Under the pieces are notes generated by a model, which saw only the letters and a list, made by a program, of their open reading frames with translations, was not told the origin of the DNA and searched no databases. A stretch of 64,000 nt of DNA from Coriolopsis trogii (taxonomy: Eukaryota > Basidiomycota > Agaricomycetes > Polyporales > Polyporaceae), in NCBI GenBank assembly GCA_020543525.1, contig JAHYIO010000039.1, positions 434,001 through 498,000 on the forward strand, given 5' to 3'. Shown piece after piece: positions 1 through 11,981 of the stretch. A program made the position numbers and the translations under genes. Within the stretch, counting starts at the first letter, position 1; each line of letters starts with the position of its first letter.

Positions 1-1594
1 GGAGAGGAGGGGCTCGTCGATGCTGTCCGCCCGCCGCAACAAGGTGCCCTCTCGCCCGACGTCGCGAACGTGATGGAGCGTGCAGATGGAGTGTCGTGGA
101 CGCAGTCTGTGCATTGGCAACCCTCGCAACAACCACAGCAGTCCGGTGGACAAGTGCATAGGCCTCTCGGACACTTGCAACGTCCACCGCAGCACTCTTC
201 GGGAATGGGTGGAGAGAATTGTGGAGGCATTGGACTGCTGGGGACGTTCTGCCACGTCGCATAGGGCGACCTCATGGACGGAATGAAGGGCATACCAAAT
301 TGGGGGTCGTAGGACGATGAGGGCGGTATGTTGTGGAGAGAAGAGGATTGTTGGAGCCATTCATCGATCTCTTGCATCTGCGTAGGGTCGAACATCGTAC
401 GTGCAGCATCGGTTCCAAGAGTCGCAAGAGAGTTTATGTTGCACTCCAGGCAAGCGCCGCATTCGTTGGGGTTGGCGCAGGGAGCGGATGAATCTGCGCG
501 TCGCCCTTGATGCTCGACACAACCAGCGCACGAGCACGACGAGCCGCAGCCGCACGTAGAAGAAGAGACAGGAGACAACACGAAAGAACTGTCCGCAGGC
601 GTTGGCCAACTGTCGTAGGAAGGACTTGGGACCTGAGAATAGTTGAGCGAGCCTTGGTATGCGATAGGGGACGTCTCAGTCATCTCCGAGTCAACGGCGG
701 GTGACTGTTCCGAACGACGGCTGTAAGAGTCGAAACCTGTAAGTCCGTGAATGGGGCTATGCCCGCCTTGGTAGATGGCAGGACTGTGCGGTATACGAGC
801 AGATGATGCATCTGCGGAGGGTTTGGGCAGTACTGGACGCTGGCGACTAGCGTGAGCATGGATAGCCAAAGCAGCAGGCTCAGACATTTGTTCGCCTGAA
901 GGTCGAGAGGAAGATGAAGCACCAAAGCCGCGGCGTTCAGAACCTCTCGCGAAAGTTTTAGCTCTCTCGCGGGGAGTCCAACAAGTGCACGTGGTGCCCT
1001 CCTTGCATGAACATCCACGGTCTACGAGCGTGCCATAAGAATACGGTCCTAGTATGAGGAACAATGACTCCTTACTGCTTTCGTCGGACTCGGAACCTTC
1101 GGGATGGGACGCGACCGACGCTCCCAGCAGGTCTTCGGGCAACCCACTGGGGAACGCGGCGCGAGCGGGTAGCCTTGATCCTCCTGAGGAGCAATGGACC
1201 AGAGCGGCCTTGAAAGTCAGACCACACTGAGATGGACTATGACAATGAGCGAACACACCTCTACTGGAGGATGCTTCAGGGCCGTTGTTCCTACTCTCGC
1301 ACGCGCATTTGACGTGTATTTGACGCGTTTTTCTCAGTTCCCTGCAGTGTTCGCATTGGGTGACTGGACGACCCTTTCTCTTGATTTCAAATAGCGGGCG
1401 GTCGGTGTGTTGGCAGGACGAGGAGCGATGGCCCTTGATGCAAGTTTCGCTGTCGTGAGGGTCAGGAGAAATGTACACGCGATCGAGCGCGGCGCATACC
1501 AGGCGTATTTCGTGTCTCCGACAAGGACCTGGGATACACCAGAGGTAGGTTCAATGACACCAGCCTCCGACGAGGCAGTGTCAACACCTACCAT
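1..1594 (-). CDS. Copper-fist transcription factor (ACE1/MAC1/CUF1 type), 3' end outside window
   Basis: Copper-responsive DNA-binding regulator, expected to be nuclear. Model on the minus strand: exons 1594-1592, 1528-1500, and 1449 running off the left edge (about 493 residues visible, no stop reached). The spliced N-terminus reads MVLVGDTKYACETCIKGHR, followed by SSSCQHTDRPLF, GRPVTQCEHCRELRK and HVKCAC. This is the complete copper-fist domain with its Zn-binding Cys/His set and the conserved GRP basic motif. Downstream are metal-binding type cysteine clusters: CSCKEGTTCTC, CGCGSSCSCAGCVEH (resembling the Mac1-type C-x-C..C-x-C..C..H repeat), and a dense cluster near 75-180 with CKCPRGLCTC and CCGCCEGCQCTDC. 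The rest is Ser/Pro rich. Exon 1 is only the ATG. Reading through the first 63-nt intron also stays in frame, but splicing restores the canonical MVLV start. Family identity is certain; the metal-sensing polarity (activation in excess or in starvation) is not. Confidence 0.93.
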
Positions 1595-3118
1595 GGTGGG
1601 TTTGAGTGGAGAAATGAGGTGGAATAGTGGTAGAAACGCCCCGGACGCGAGTCGTACGTCCGCGACGCAAAGCGCGCGTTATTGGTAGACAGAGAGCGCG
1701 ATGTAGCTGATCGTGTGTGGGGTCGCGACCAACATGGGCAAGGAAGTAAAAAGAGAGGAAAAAAGAATAGAAAGGCGGGTCGATGCTGGGCTCAGTATTT
1801 ATCAGGCCCATGACGCCACCGATCACAAACAGATGCAAAGTTCGGGGCTTCGGTCCGTAGGACCACAGCCATGCATCCCACCACCCAGCGTAGTCGCGAG
1901 TGGCGATATTCACGCTCGCCGCGCGAGTCGAGGGTTGCGTCAACGCTGGACGTGGAACACACCGGGTACGTCCTAGGAGAAAGCTATCAGATTGTGAACG
2001 TCACCCGCCAGCCACTGTCCAGCACCTCGCGCCGATATCTCCCTATTTCCTTCCCTCGTTCGCGATGCTCGCAAAGTACGGCGAGGGATCCGCAAGGAGA
2101 CGCGGAGGCTGTTTTGCGATAGAGCCTTCGATCCATGGCTGTCCGTCCGTGGACAACCAGAGGGTCTGGTGGCATCCGGAGTTATCGGAGAAGCCCCCAT
2201 TTCCCGCTTTCCATGAGGCTCGACGCTTCCCTGTCCTGCATCCGAGGGCAATCCGCTCCGAGGTTGCTACAGTTAGTTGCACGGCCTGTGCAGACCCTGC
2301 CCCATCCAGGAAACTTCTGGATGCTGCTGCGCAACGAACGTCATGGCGTGTAGACGCAGCAGCAGGACACAAGTGATCGTCCCTGCCCTCTTAGTGACTT
2401 CCACTGCTTCGCGGTTAGCTGAGGCGGGTGCTACACAGCCTCGGGAGTTTGTGAAGCGCACGAAGCAGGCGGACGTCGGATCGTGCATGAGGAAGGACTC
2501 GATGAGCAGAACATCGTGCAGAAGGCGAAGGTCCGTGCTTCCGTGAGCACAGCTTCCACGGCGGTTCAACATCCGGGAGTTCAATGCGTGTATATATTCC
2601 AGGGATATATGGATACGTCAACATCCCATGGCAGATGTAATACGAGTGCAACCGTATGCTTCGATCCGACCACCATCGAGGATGCGAAACTTGGCAGAAG
2701 GGGTCATGACGTCCATTATTCTGGCGCGGTTGGGTCTCGGATATAAGCATACCCCAAGCGGAAGCTTTCCAGCGAGCAGTCTCAGATTGGGGAGGTCTGC
2801 CAGGAATTGAGCAAATTGGGTCGGGGTCACACGACAGAGTCGATGTACCTCACAAATCTGAAGTACACGTGCTCAGCATAACTTGGATAGCATGAAAGCA
2901 AGCACTACCGCTCCCTTGCACGATACGAGCACTTGGAATCACTTGAGACCGGTGAAGTCGACGAGGACTGGGATAGCACAATTGCAACACTGCTACATAG
3001 GCGCTCCCTCAGGCAGCCTAGAGAGAGCACGTGAGTTTTCTCAGGGAATGAGCGCCAAAAAGTTCTGCTACGCGCACAGAGATTTGCTCAACGTCTGCGT
3101 TTCCTTCCATTTCTTGCT
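1595..3118. other. Intergenic region between the copper-fist gene and RRP9
   Basis: Divergent promoter region of about 1.5 kb. It contains open frames up to about 158 codons on both strands, but none shows a recognisable domain, a convincing intron pattern or similarity to anything else in the window. I see no RNA gene or repeat here. Confidence 0.5.
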
Positions 3119-5196
3119 ATGCCCGACGCCTTCTTCGCCTCCAACAAAAACCGAAAGCGCAAACGGTCGACGACGAGAGATGCCGGACCGTCATCATCCA
3201 AGAAGGTAGCGCGAGGGGTAAAAGGCAAGGCGCGGACCCAGGACTCTGCGGCCGGGAAGAAGAAACGGAAAGCGGCAGATGAAGAACTCTCGGACGAGAC
3301 TCACGATGACGATGACCGCGAGGGAATTGACGAGATGGACCTCAGGGCGCCGGACGTGGACCCAGATGCATACGAGAGTGGAGAGGAGGACGAGGACGAG
3401 ACTCCTGCGCAGAAGAGACTTCGTCTCGCCAAGCTATACCTCGACAGTGTCAAGCAGGGGCTCTCATTGGGTGAGTTGCGATGTCTTCATATGCGCAAAC
3501 GGGTGCTCATGATGCCTGCAGCGGATGGCGAGTTTGACGCGGCGGAGATCGACCGCGAGCTCATCTCTGCACGACTAAAACGGGACGTGTTGGAGCACTC
3601 GGGGAAAGTACATCTATTTGTTGCAGACAGCGTGAGTCCATGCCTCACACATCGTACGTGTCCTCCTAGGTTCTGATGCTGCCCCCAGTACGATTTCTCT
3701 GAATCCCCGTCAATACGAACGAAACGCGCACACCGTTTCTCGGTCACAACAGCAGTAGCTTCTTCCGACGCACACTGGCTCTACACGTCAGGCAAGGAGG
3801 GCTCCATCACCAAATGGGATCTCCATTCTGGCCGACAGGTGCATACGTTCCACAAGTGCCGCCCTGACAAGGGAAAGGGCAAGTCGCGCGACCTTGGCGA
3901 TCTCAAGGGCCACACAGACGAGGTCTGGGTTCTGGCAGTCAGCCCGGATGGAAAGTACTTGGCGAGTGGTGGCAAGGACAAGCGGGTGGGTGTGTGGGAT
4001 GTCGAGAAGAATGAGTGGGTGAAGGGGTTTGGGGGACACCGCGATTGCATATCGGTAAGTACTCACCAATCAACGCAACGTGCCTTCCCTGACACTCACG
4101 TTTCTCGTAGGCATTGGCGTTCCGAAAAGTACAACCATCGTTACAGAACCCGACGCAGCTCTACTCCGGCTCCTACGACCGGACACTGAAGCTCTTCGAC
4201 CTGTCCACGATGGGTTACGTCGAGACGTTGTTCGGGCACCAAGCCCCCGTCCTCTCCATTGATGCGTTGCGCGGCGAGACAGCTGTGAGCGCCGGCGGAC
4301 GAGACAAAACGGTGCGATATTGGAAGATCCCAGAGGAGACGCAGCTCGTGCTCCGAGGTGGTGGAGGGAGCACATGGTACGACGATCTGGACGGCATGGA
4401 CGAAGACGCGGAAGCGGGAGAAGGTGCCAGGCCTAGGCCCAAGGGCGACGCGAAGTCGGAGAAGTTCGTCGAAGGGAGCATCGAGTGCGTCGCGATGATC
4501 GACGAGACCACGTTCGTGAGCGGGGGAGACAGTGGGTTGGTGTTCCGAAGTTCCTGCGCACCACTACCCCTGGATATGTATGCTGACTGGTCACGTCATG
4601 TCTTTCCCAATTTTTAGTTCTATCAGCCTGTGGTCGACGCAGCGGAAAAAGCCCGTGTTCACGCAGGCCCTCGCGCACGGGATGGACCTGTCGCAAGTCG
4701 AGGCGGAGGATATCGAGACGGTCCGGAAACCACGCTGGGTGACCTCTCTGGGCAGCCTGCCGTACTCGGACATGTTCGCATCTGGTGCGTTTCTCTGTCT
4801 GCTTGCCTCGGTGTTGTACTTACTCATCGGCTCTTTACAGGCTCGTGGGACGGCGAGATCCGACTGTGGAAACTCGACTCGAAGCTCAAGTCCTTCTCCC
4901 TCGTCGGGACGATATCGGCCCTCGGAGTCGTCAACTCGCTCCAGTTCATCACCCCGCCCAAGGAGTTCTTCGCCGCAGCATCGTGGGCGAAGGCGCGCCC
5001 CGTGGAGCCACAGGCCCAGGAGACAAGTGCGCTGCAAACGAACGGGAAGACCGCAAAGTCGAGGGCGTTGACTCCACCTCCCGTTCTTCTGGTCGCTGGG
5101 GTCGGTCAAGAGTTGCGCGGCGGGCGGTGGGTGCAGCAAAAGGGCGAGGGCTACGTGAATGGCGCTCTTGTGTTTGCTCTTCATCCTCGGACATGA
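3119..5196 (+). CDS. RRP9: U3 snoRNP WD40 protein Rrp9 (U3-55K)
   Basis: Nucleolar WD40 protein that binds U3 box C/D snoRNA in the small-subunit processome and is needed for 18S rRNA processing. Six exons: 3119-3470, 3522-3631, 3689-4054, 4111-4535, 4618-4784, 4841-5196 (591 aa); all introns are 50-82 nt with GT..AG ends. The N-terminus is strongly basic then acidic (KNRKRKRSTTR, later a D/E-rich stretch ending before TPAQKRLRLAKLYLDSVKQ), the usual Rrp9 pre-propeller segment. WD repeats follow, including HTDEVWVLAVSPDGKYLASG, YSGSYDRTLKLFDL, SAGGRDKTVRYWKI, TFVSGGDSGSISLWS and GSWDGEIRLWKL. An acidic insert lies in the repeat around GMDEDAEAGEGARP. The start is the first ATG of the basic N-terminus. 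Divergent from the copper-fist gene. Confidence 0.93.
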
Positions 5197-5324
5197 CCGC
5201 TGTACTGTGACGCTCTTTCGCGTGCATGTGAGACCTAGGTCCTCAAGCACGTTGTGTATTGCGACGCATTGCCTGCGATGACCTGGCTGTTGTGTGCGTG
5301 AATTTTGTGGCTGACGACGACTCG

Positions 5325-5700
5325 TAGTCTTCGGCGCTCCGAATGCACGTGATTAGTCCTCTTGGTTAGAAACTTAAAGGCTCTTGCGCCAACGTGTGTT
5401 GTGTACTTGTGCACCGCAGACGACCTTCCCCAAGCGTGTCTTGTGCGAGAGGGTACAGAAAGTAGTTGAAGTACATGTATGAGTGGAAATCAGCGGCAAT
5501 ATGCAATCGATATCAGTACACCTCGAAAATTATCGTCCTTCACGAGACGACCAAGAGTTCTGGCTATACAACAGCAGCAAGAAACATGTGTTTTGGACAG
5601 ACGCTTGGATGGACATCTTGATTGGACCGCATAAGACATGACGGATGGCAAAATAGCATCAGCAAGTTCTGCTCTTGCCCGCGTTGGCATGAAGAGTCAT
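5325..5700 (-). pseudogene. Relic of a beta-type YGW gene: exon 1 and upstream flank only
   Basis: The stretch matches, base by base with gaps, the 5' end and upstream flank of beta-type YGW copies YG2 (about 8100-8500) and YG5 (about 14410-14790). Shared blocks include the exon 1 segment around cttggttag, the block ending gcaccgcagac, the gaaagtag block and gatatcagtac. No exon 2 remains, so this is a truncated leftover of one array unit. The strand is inferred from the intact copies. Confidence 0.6.
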
Positions 5701-5789
5701 CGTATGAAAGCGAGTTCACATTGCTCCCCTACCAGCCAAGTACGTCGCTGAGAAGAGACTCAATCATTAGAGGTAATAAGCAGGAGTGC

Positions 5790-5840
5790 TCGGTGTTGTG
5801 ATACAAGGACGCAAAATAAAGATAAGGAGAATAATACAGG
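5790..5840 (-). repeat. Conserved 3' flank block of alpha YGW genes (copy at YG1)
   Basis: A roughly 45-bp block containing gcaaaataaagat recurs 30-90 bp past the stop of several alpha copies: here, at 8570-8620 (YG3), 14925-14965 (YG6) and 17255-17300 (YG8). On the coding strand it reads as a T-rich 3'-UTR segment. It is either a 3'-end processing signal or simply recent duplication. Confidence 0.5.
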
Positions 5841-5866
5841 GATAGGGTCCAATCAATCCATGGGAG

Positions 5867-6811
5867 CTACGGGTTCGTGAATAGTTCCTGTGAAGAAAAG
5901 GCATGTAAGGTTCGGCCCAAACACGACGACTAGGAGGAGACTCACACTATCAGTGTATGTATACCACCACTGCAATTTTGATCGCTCTCCCTTCACGTCC
6001 TCATTCAATGCCTGGTCCACGACCTCCACGATCCTATCGAATAGCCCGAGGCTCTCGATCACGTCGCATCGCTCCTCAGCGTTGTAGTTGGAATAGATGT
6101 ACACGAGGCCATCATAGTCAAGCGAGTAGGGCTGAGCAACGCGCAAAGTGATTCCTACGAGTTCTGAAAGCTTGCGGACGGTCCTGAAGACAGCTGAGTT
6201 GCGCAAGTTGATCGTCAACACGGGGTTGCGGTAGTGTTCTTCGGTGAGGTCCGCAAAGTCCACCTCCTCCTTGCCTCCGAAAAACTTGCGCGCGGCCTTC
6301 GAGGGGACGAAACGCAGGTGATGACGTTGCGCATATGCGAGCATATTCTCGGACTTGATAGGCCACCCGTAGAGGCGCACCTCAGGCCTTGTTCCGCTGC
6401 TGGCGAGCTCTGTCTCATCGATCTCGTCTACAGGACATTTGACCGCCATCGATATGCGCAGTTCCTGCATTCCATGTCAGGCTGGTTACCGAATGCGTGA
6501 CTATCTGACCACACACCCGCCTCATAGCCCTGTCGGATCTCTCTAGTGCTTGCGAACGCTTGTATAGCGGCCGTTCCGCGACGATGTTTCGCGTCCGAGG
6601 CGCACGTACATTGTCCCCATGAAGGTTGGGACCTTTCAACTTCTGCTTTACTGAGCTTTGAGTCCGCGCAAATTGTCTGGTTAGAACGCAACAATGACCG
6701 TACCGCTTCAGGTTCTCCTGGGCCGCGGCCGCCCTCGCGCGAAATGTCTTTGGCCATCTTGCGCTTCAAGGAGGCCCGTGTATTGTAGACGCGGGTCGTC
6801 TGGGATTTCAT
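5867..6811 (-). CDS. YG1: YGW-family protein, alpha type (function unknown)
   Basis: Unrecognised family. Minus-strand exons 6811-6704, 6642-6517, 6464-5946, 5887-5867 (257 aa); all junctions are GT..AG and in phase 0. The N-terminus carries the basic motif VYNTRASLKRK, then a second basic segment (NIVAERPLYKRSQALERSD). The 173-residue core exon shows KCPVDEIDETEL, RLYGWPIK, AYAQRHHLRF, the GGKEEVDFADLTEEHY block, YDGLVYIYSNYN, and ends SKLQWWYTYTDS. The last exon encodes only ELFTNP. Like YG4, it has an intron splitting the basic N-terminal segment that other alpha copies lack. No signal peptide or membrane segment is visible; nuclear localisation is inferred from the basic motifs. First intact copy of the array, downstream of a beta relic. 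Confidence 0.8.
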
Positions 6812-7379
6812 ACAGACGGTGTTGTACCAGAGAAATACGGTGGTCAGTAAATCGAAGTCGTGGTTCAAGTCAAGAAGGGTCGCGAACAATTGGATCAACA
6901 TGCTGATGGCGAAGCGCCGAAGATCCAGCTGCGCTCTTCGCTATTTGGGCTGACTTCATCATTCAGCTGGGTGACTTGGCATGATAAGAGCGTCGTTCGC
7001 TTAAAGAGCAACGATGCCCACTATTCACCGCCGAGTTCAGAGGTGACCACACAGTCGAGTCTGCACACGCAGAGCGCTGCAGAACGCGCGAAGCCCGCTG
7101 CGTCAACGTCACCTTGTGTTACTGTTGTAGCTGCCATTGGCCAACGTCGACCATGAGGCGGGTATGGGCCGGCAGCCATACACTTGCGGGTCCCCTCTGT
7201 ATACCAGGGGTACGAGGCCGTTCGCAGAAGAGCTGCCAGTGTCAAGGCTCGTTCCGCTCATTTTTGCGTAATGCTACACTCGGCATGATGAGCTACATCA
7301 TAAGGACAGATAAATCAGCAGGTGTGGATGAAGCGGCATACTATGACAATACAGGTAAGGGGACAAGGATTACGGAAAA

Positions 7380-8260
7380 CGAAGGTTCTGCGCGCATGAG
7401 GACTACTACCTCGTGGAGGATTGGTACTATCGGCTCTGCCAAACATAAGAATAAGACTCCGCTCCAGAGGAACATGCGGTGCAGACTTACAACGTCGTAA
7501 TGATATGTATATTACCACTGCGACTTCGATCGCGAACCCTTCGTGGCTTCATTCATCGCTATATTGACAATCTTCACGCCCTCGTCGTATGCGCCGCGAC
7601 TCTCCGCCAGGAAATTTTGCTCGTCGATGTCATAGTTTGACCAGATATAGACGATCCCGTCCCAGTCGAGACTCGGAGTACGGCCTGTCCATGTCTAGGC
7701 GTAGGCCCGTAACTTTTGAGCCTGCGGACCATGAGCTATACTCGATGCCCTCCATGAGATCGGGATCGCGGTGGTGTTCATTCGTGAGTTCAGCGAAGTC
7801 GAACTTCGCCTTCCCCCCCACTGCCCCTGTGCGTCCTTCGAGACGGTCGAGCGGAGGCGATGACGCTTGTCATCCTTCGAGCATGTATTCGTCCTTGAAC
7901 AGCCATACCTAGTAGCGTAGCGGGGGCGGCCGGGAGGCTCTTTCTCATCGATGTCGTCGACGGTGCTCTGACTCCTTAGAGCTTCCACCAGAGCTTACAG
8001 GCATCGTCAATCGGTGGTGCCAGGAGGGATATCGTCGACATGCCGCACCTTTCTGTCGGTCCGTTCTGCTCTCCTTGCTGCTGTTGACATTGTGGCTTCA
8101 ACGTGGCCTTCGGTGCCTCGCACGCACGGGGTTCGTGTTCTTGGTTAGAGACTCCCTTGCGCTTTCGGAGAATTGTGTACTGTACTTTCGCACTGTAGAT
8201 ATACTGTTTGGTGTCGTGCGTGCGGTGGAAGGTGGGTATATTGAGAACTCGACGAGGAGA
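7380..8260 (-). pseudogene. YG2: decayed YGW-family copy, beta type
   Basis: Recognisable pieces lie in different frames: exon 1 (SNQEHEPRACEAPKAT, about 8110-8215), exon 2 start (VDDIDEKEPPGRPRYATRYG), a middle part (GGKAKFDFAELTNEHHRDP, MEGIEY) and the exon end before 7500. Several frameshifts separate them, and the expected last exon hits a stop after AGCCGA (serine, arginine). Beta features are the DEKE, DLMEGIEY and ANDV/NNDV-type ends. The upstream flank to about 8500 is shared with the 5.3-kb relic and YG5. Confidence 0.75.
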
Positions 8261-8634
8261 TGCTGAAAGTAGTTGCGGTTGAAGTGCGAGTGCATCAATT
8301 AGTGGCAACACAATCGACATCAGTACGCCTCGAAATTCATCACCATTTGCGCACTGACCAGCGACGGCCCCAACAGCCAAATTTCCTGGACAGATGCTTG
8401 GATGCACAGGTGAATAGGAGGGACAGAAGATACATGACGGGACGGCAAAATTACATCCAGAGCTTCATATTGTCATGAAAAGTCAAAGCAAATTCACACT
8501 TTGCCTCATATGAGTCAAGTACGTCAGTGGATCGTCTGTACGAGGACATATAAGCAGGGATACTCGGTAGTATACAAGGACGCAAAATAAAGATATGGAG
8601 TATAATACATTGGTGTTCGATCAAGCCTTGAAAG

Positions 8635-9445
8635 CTATGGGTCCGTAAATAGTTCCTGTGGGAAGAGGCATTTGAGCATCGGCGCAGAACATGACGAATA
8701 CGAGAAACTTACACTGTCGGTGTATGTATACCACCACTGCAGTCTCGACCGCTCTCCTTTCGCATGCTCATTCATCGCTTCATCCATGACCTCCACGACC
8801 TTATCAAATAGTCCAAGAGTCTCGAGGACGTCGCATTCCCGCTCAGCGTCGTAGTTGGAATAGAGGTACACGAGGCCATCCCAGTGGAGGGAGTACGGTC
8901 GAGCGACGCGCAACGGAGTTCCCACCAGTTCTGATAGCTTGTTGACGGTCATGAAGGCTGCGGCATGGTGCACGCCGGCCATCAGCAGGGGATTGCGGTA
9001 ATGTTCTTCGGTGAGATCCGCAAAGTCGACCTCCTTCTTGCCCCCGAACAGCTTGCGCGTAGCCTTCGAGAGAGGAAAGCGGAGGTGATGACGTTGCGCA
9101 TATGCAAGCATGTGCTCGGACTTGAAAGGCCATCCGTATAGGCGCACCTCAGGCCTTGTTCCGCTGCTGGCGAGTTCTGTCTCATCGATCTCGTCGACGG
9201 GACCTCGGACCTTCATCGCTTGCGCCAATCTCTACACGGCAGATAATCAACTTGTACGAACCAGTCCAAATAGGTCCACTCACCCTCCTTTCAGCTCTCT
9301 GCGCCCTCTCTGCTGCTGGCGAAAGCTTATATGGTGGCTTTGCGACAATCTTCTGTGCCTTAGGCGCACGCGGTTCGTCCTCCTGGTTATCGAGTCTCTT
9401 GCGCTTGGTGGAGGACCGCGTGTTATACTTGTGTGATGGTGGCAT
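8635..9445 (-). CDS. YG3: YGW-family protein, alpha type; downstream partner of WEIK1
   Basis: Exons 9445-9284, 9231-8713 and 8655-8635 (233 aa), all phase 0. Exon 1 (54 codons) starts MPPSHKYNTRSSTKRKRLDN, a basic putative nuclear-localisation segment, and ends in an AER-rich helix. The core exon has RGPVDEIDETELASSG, RLYGWPFK, YAQRHHLRFPL, GGKKEVDFADLTEEHYRNP, DGLVYLYSNYD and RLQWWYTYTDS; the terminal exon adds ELFTDP and a stop. The start chosen is the Met conserved in YG6 and YG8, although an in-frame Met lies 30 codons upstream. WEIK1 ends 480 bp upstream on the same strand. Function unknown; family membership is clear from the paralogues. Confidence 0.85.
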
Positions 9446-9924
9446 GGTTGTAGATGTGAATTTGAGGATGAGAGTTGGTGAGGAAGGTGAAGGATACAGC
9501 AGGTGAGACAGGTTAGAGATGGTGGTTGGAGGCAAGTCTGAACCGCTGATTGTTCGTACTATGGGTTTGTAAGCGCCAAAGATTGGCCATCTTGCGCGTC
9601 TGCCGTCTTCCAGCGTCTACCGACTCCGACTCTCTATCCGCGACCTCCATCTGGCCACACTAGCCTCCCGACACACAAACTGAGACTTCATTCAGCTGAA
9701 ACACAGTACCGGGTTCAATTGGAAGCATATTGTGGTTATCATACATTGTCATACTACATGGTATGTCACTTCATCCCTTTCTGCCGTGTACGAATCGCTT
9801 AGCTAGTAGGTTCATCCTGGCCCTTTCGACGCCTCGCCAACTAGACTGTGCTGACTTGAGTACTGGATAGCAACTGATGAGTGCTGTCACTTACCGAAAT
9901 GTAGTCGCGTTGACAGTGCTGTCC

Positions 9925-11364
9925 TTAGTTCCTCGCCCGGATCCGTGCACTCCGCCTGAGACCTGCCTGTCCTTCTTGCTGCTCCCGAGTGACTCCTGCT
10001 TGCTGATCGCCTTCGGTATATTGTTGTAGGTCCAACGCGGTTGAGCTACTGTCGGCTTCTTGCTCGTCTTCCAAGGTATGTGCCGCGAGCAAGATAGGCG
10101 CAGCTGCCCTCTTAGTACCACGTACCGCGCACTTTGGCCTTTCCGCCGCAAGGGACGACTCTACATCCTTCATTCTTCTTGGCTTGGGAACATAAGGACT
10201 AGCTGTCACTAGGATGTGCCTCAGGTCCCGCCTGAGTTGTGCGACGTGTGTATCGCGTATTGCCTTTTTGACGAGCGCATCGGGGTCAATCTATTGGAGG
10301 CCTCTATCAGTCAGAGCATTCGCATGACCACCGACGCGCGACCACTTACGCCTAGCTGATCGTTCGCAGGTGGCTTGGCTTCTCCCGGTGTGAACCAGCT
10401 GTCTGTATACGAACACTCGTACTGTTGAGACAGGGGAAGTCTCACTGCGTAGAGGAACTGCTCCGAGAGCGATGCCCGGAAATTCTCTCCGCGACGACCG
10501 GACGAGGTGAACTCTAGAACGGGTATGTTGAAGAATTCGATCTTCGGGAGAGGCCGGTTCTCATACTCCTCTATCAGGCTCTCGTAGCGCTTGATCATCC
10601 TCGGCACCTCATCCTGTCTCAGGACTCGGTTGACATTGGGCTTCGGACGCGAACGCTTGATATCCCCCGCGGGCCGGACCCATTTGAATTGCGAGAAGAA
10701 TACGCCGATGAGAAGGAGCACGTACACCCGCTTCCAGCTCGGGTTGTGCGCAAACGCGGCCATCGCCTGCTTGTAGGTCTGGTCGATGTGGTCCCTGATG
10801 ATGTTAATCGCAGCCTTACGAGCTTCGTTCGTGTCCCACCGAAATGGGATGTCCAGCCGTTTGATTTCCCAAACATCTATAGGCAACATCTCCAGCTTTA
10901 GCTTGGGACCACACTTGATGAAGGTGCGTCCAAAGTCTGGCGTTTGCCTCTGGTAGACCCGCCTCTTGTTGATCTTCACACCAGTAGCACCCTTCGGAAC
11001 GACGTGTGGGCCAAACACGGGCTGGGGGCTGAAGGCGAGGGACATATCTTCGCTACCTCTAGGGGGTTCGACCGTCTGGCAGAGGTGGGCAAGGATGTGC
11101 CCATAGACGGTGTAGAGATAACTCTCATCAGCTCGGTTCACATAGGCGTTGCCGATGTAGGCGGACAATTTGGCCTCGAAAGTCTCCTTCGTGACAGTGT
11201 ACTGATTAAGCCGTACCCAGACACGTTAGTGTACATGGTCGTACAAAGATGTGGTCGTGGTTACATACCGATAGCGTCCTGTAAACCGGTGGAACGTTAC
11301 CAGGTACGCTGCGCGTCGGTGGGGCTTTTTCGGGGGATTTCTTTGTTCGTTTTGACGGCCTCAT
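9925..11364 (-). CDS. WEIK1: PD-(D/E)XK-like protein of unknown function
   Basis: One of three paralogues in the window. Exons 11364-11269, 11201-10350 and 10290-9925 (437 aa), phase 0 throughout. The N-terminus is basic (MRPSKRTKKSPEKAP). The central exon contains NRADESYLYTVY, QTPDFGRTF and LPIDVWEIKRL, then MAAFAHNPSWKRVYVLLLIG, FFSQFKWVRP, FFNIPVLEF and FRASLSEQF. The P-D, then E-I-K 22 residues later (about residues 121 and 144-146), plus an upstream conserved Glu in a helix, resembles the active site of the PD-(D/E)XK nuclease superfamily; this is inferred from motif only. The last exon ends in a basic tail, RRSARIRARN. The same-strand neighbour downstream is YG3. The hydrophobic stretch LLLIGVFF is too short and embedded to call a membrane segment. 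Confidence 0.8.
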
Positions 11365-11981
11365 TCTGAACAGCAGGTTACGGAGGACTCATAGGGTGGT
11401 GGGGGTGTGAGGAAGAGGTATGTTCGACATGCAAGCGCCTATGCAACAACTATTGTGCATCGAGCAGCCACGCTCGCCAACATGGTTATGACGCACGTCT
11501 CTTAGTTACAGCTAATGCTATAGGGCATCCTCGTTTTTTAAGAGCAACAACGAGGAGATTCCGATGTGGTCACCTATTTGGCTGCAGTGGACACATTGAG
11601 CATGGATTCGACCTTCATTGCCGGCTCAGCCGCAAGCCAACTGTTCTCTTTTCGCCGCTAGCTAGAGACCAATACTTCATCGACAAACTTGCATTTTTCT
11701 ACGGTTTAGATATTTAGATGTATATTCACAGGGAGTCGAAAGTGAAGCAGGCTTCATGGAACTTCATGGAGAGAAAACGCGCCAGTATATAGTCATCTTC
11801 ACCACAGCTACAAATTATACTCCTCCTCAACGATCATTTATCCCAGAGAGTGCATGAATCATATAGTCGAGAGATGGTAAAACACGGTACTGAGACGCAG
11901 GCGATGCGAAGCTGAACGTCAGTCGTGCGACGCGTATCGCATGCAACAACGAAGGTTGTACTCGAGTACAAGCCACAAAAA
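11365..11981. other. Intergenic region between WEIK1 and YG4
   Basis: About 600 bp, AT-richer than the coding sequence, holding the WEIK1 upstream flank and the YG4 3' flank. No gene, repeat or RNA is recognisable. Confidence 0.4.

Noticed and set aside
1900..2376. 158-codon open frame in the copper-fist/RRP9 intergenic region
   Set aside because: No domain, no splice pattern, competing frames on both strands and GC-rich context; probably chance.
7021..7500. Additional gene between YG1 and YG2
   Set aside because: Open frames here overlap the YG2 3' end and conserved beta 3' flank; no independent gene signal.
10690..10760. Transmembrane segment in WEIK1 (VLLLIGVFF)
   Set aside because: Too short, and embedded in a conserved globular core with charged and aromatic neighbours in all three paralogues.
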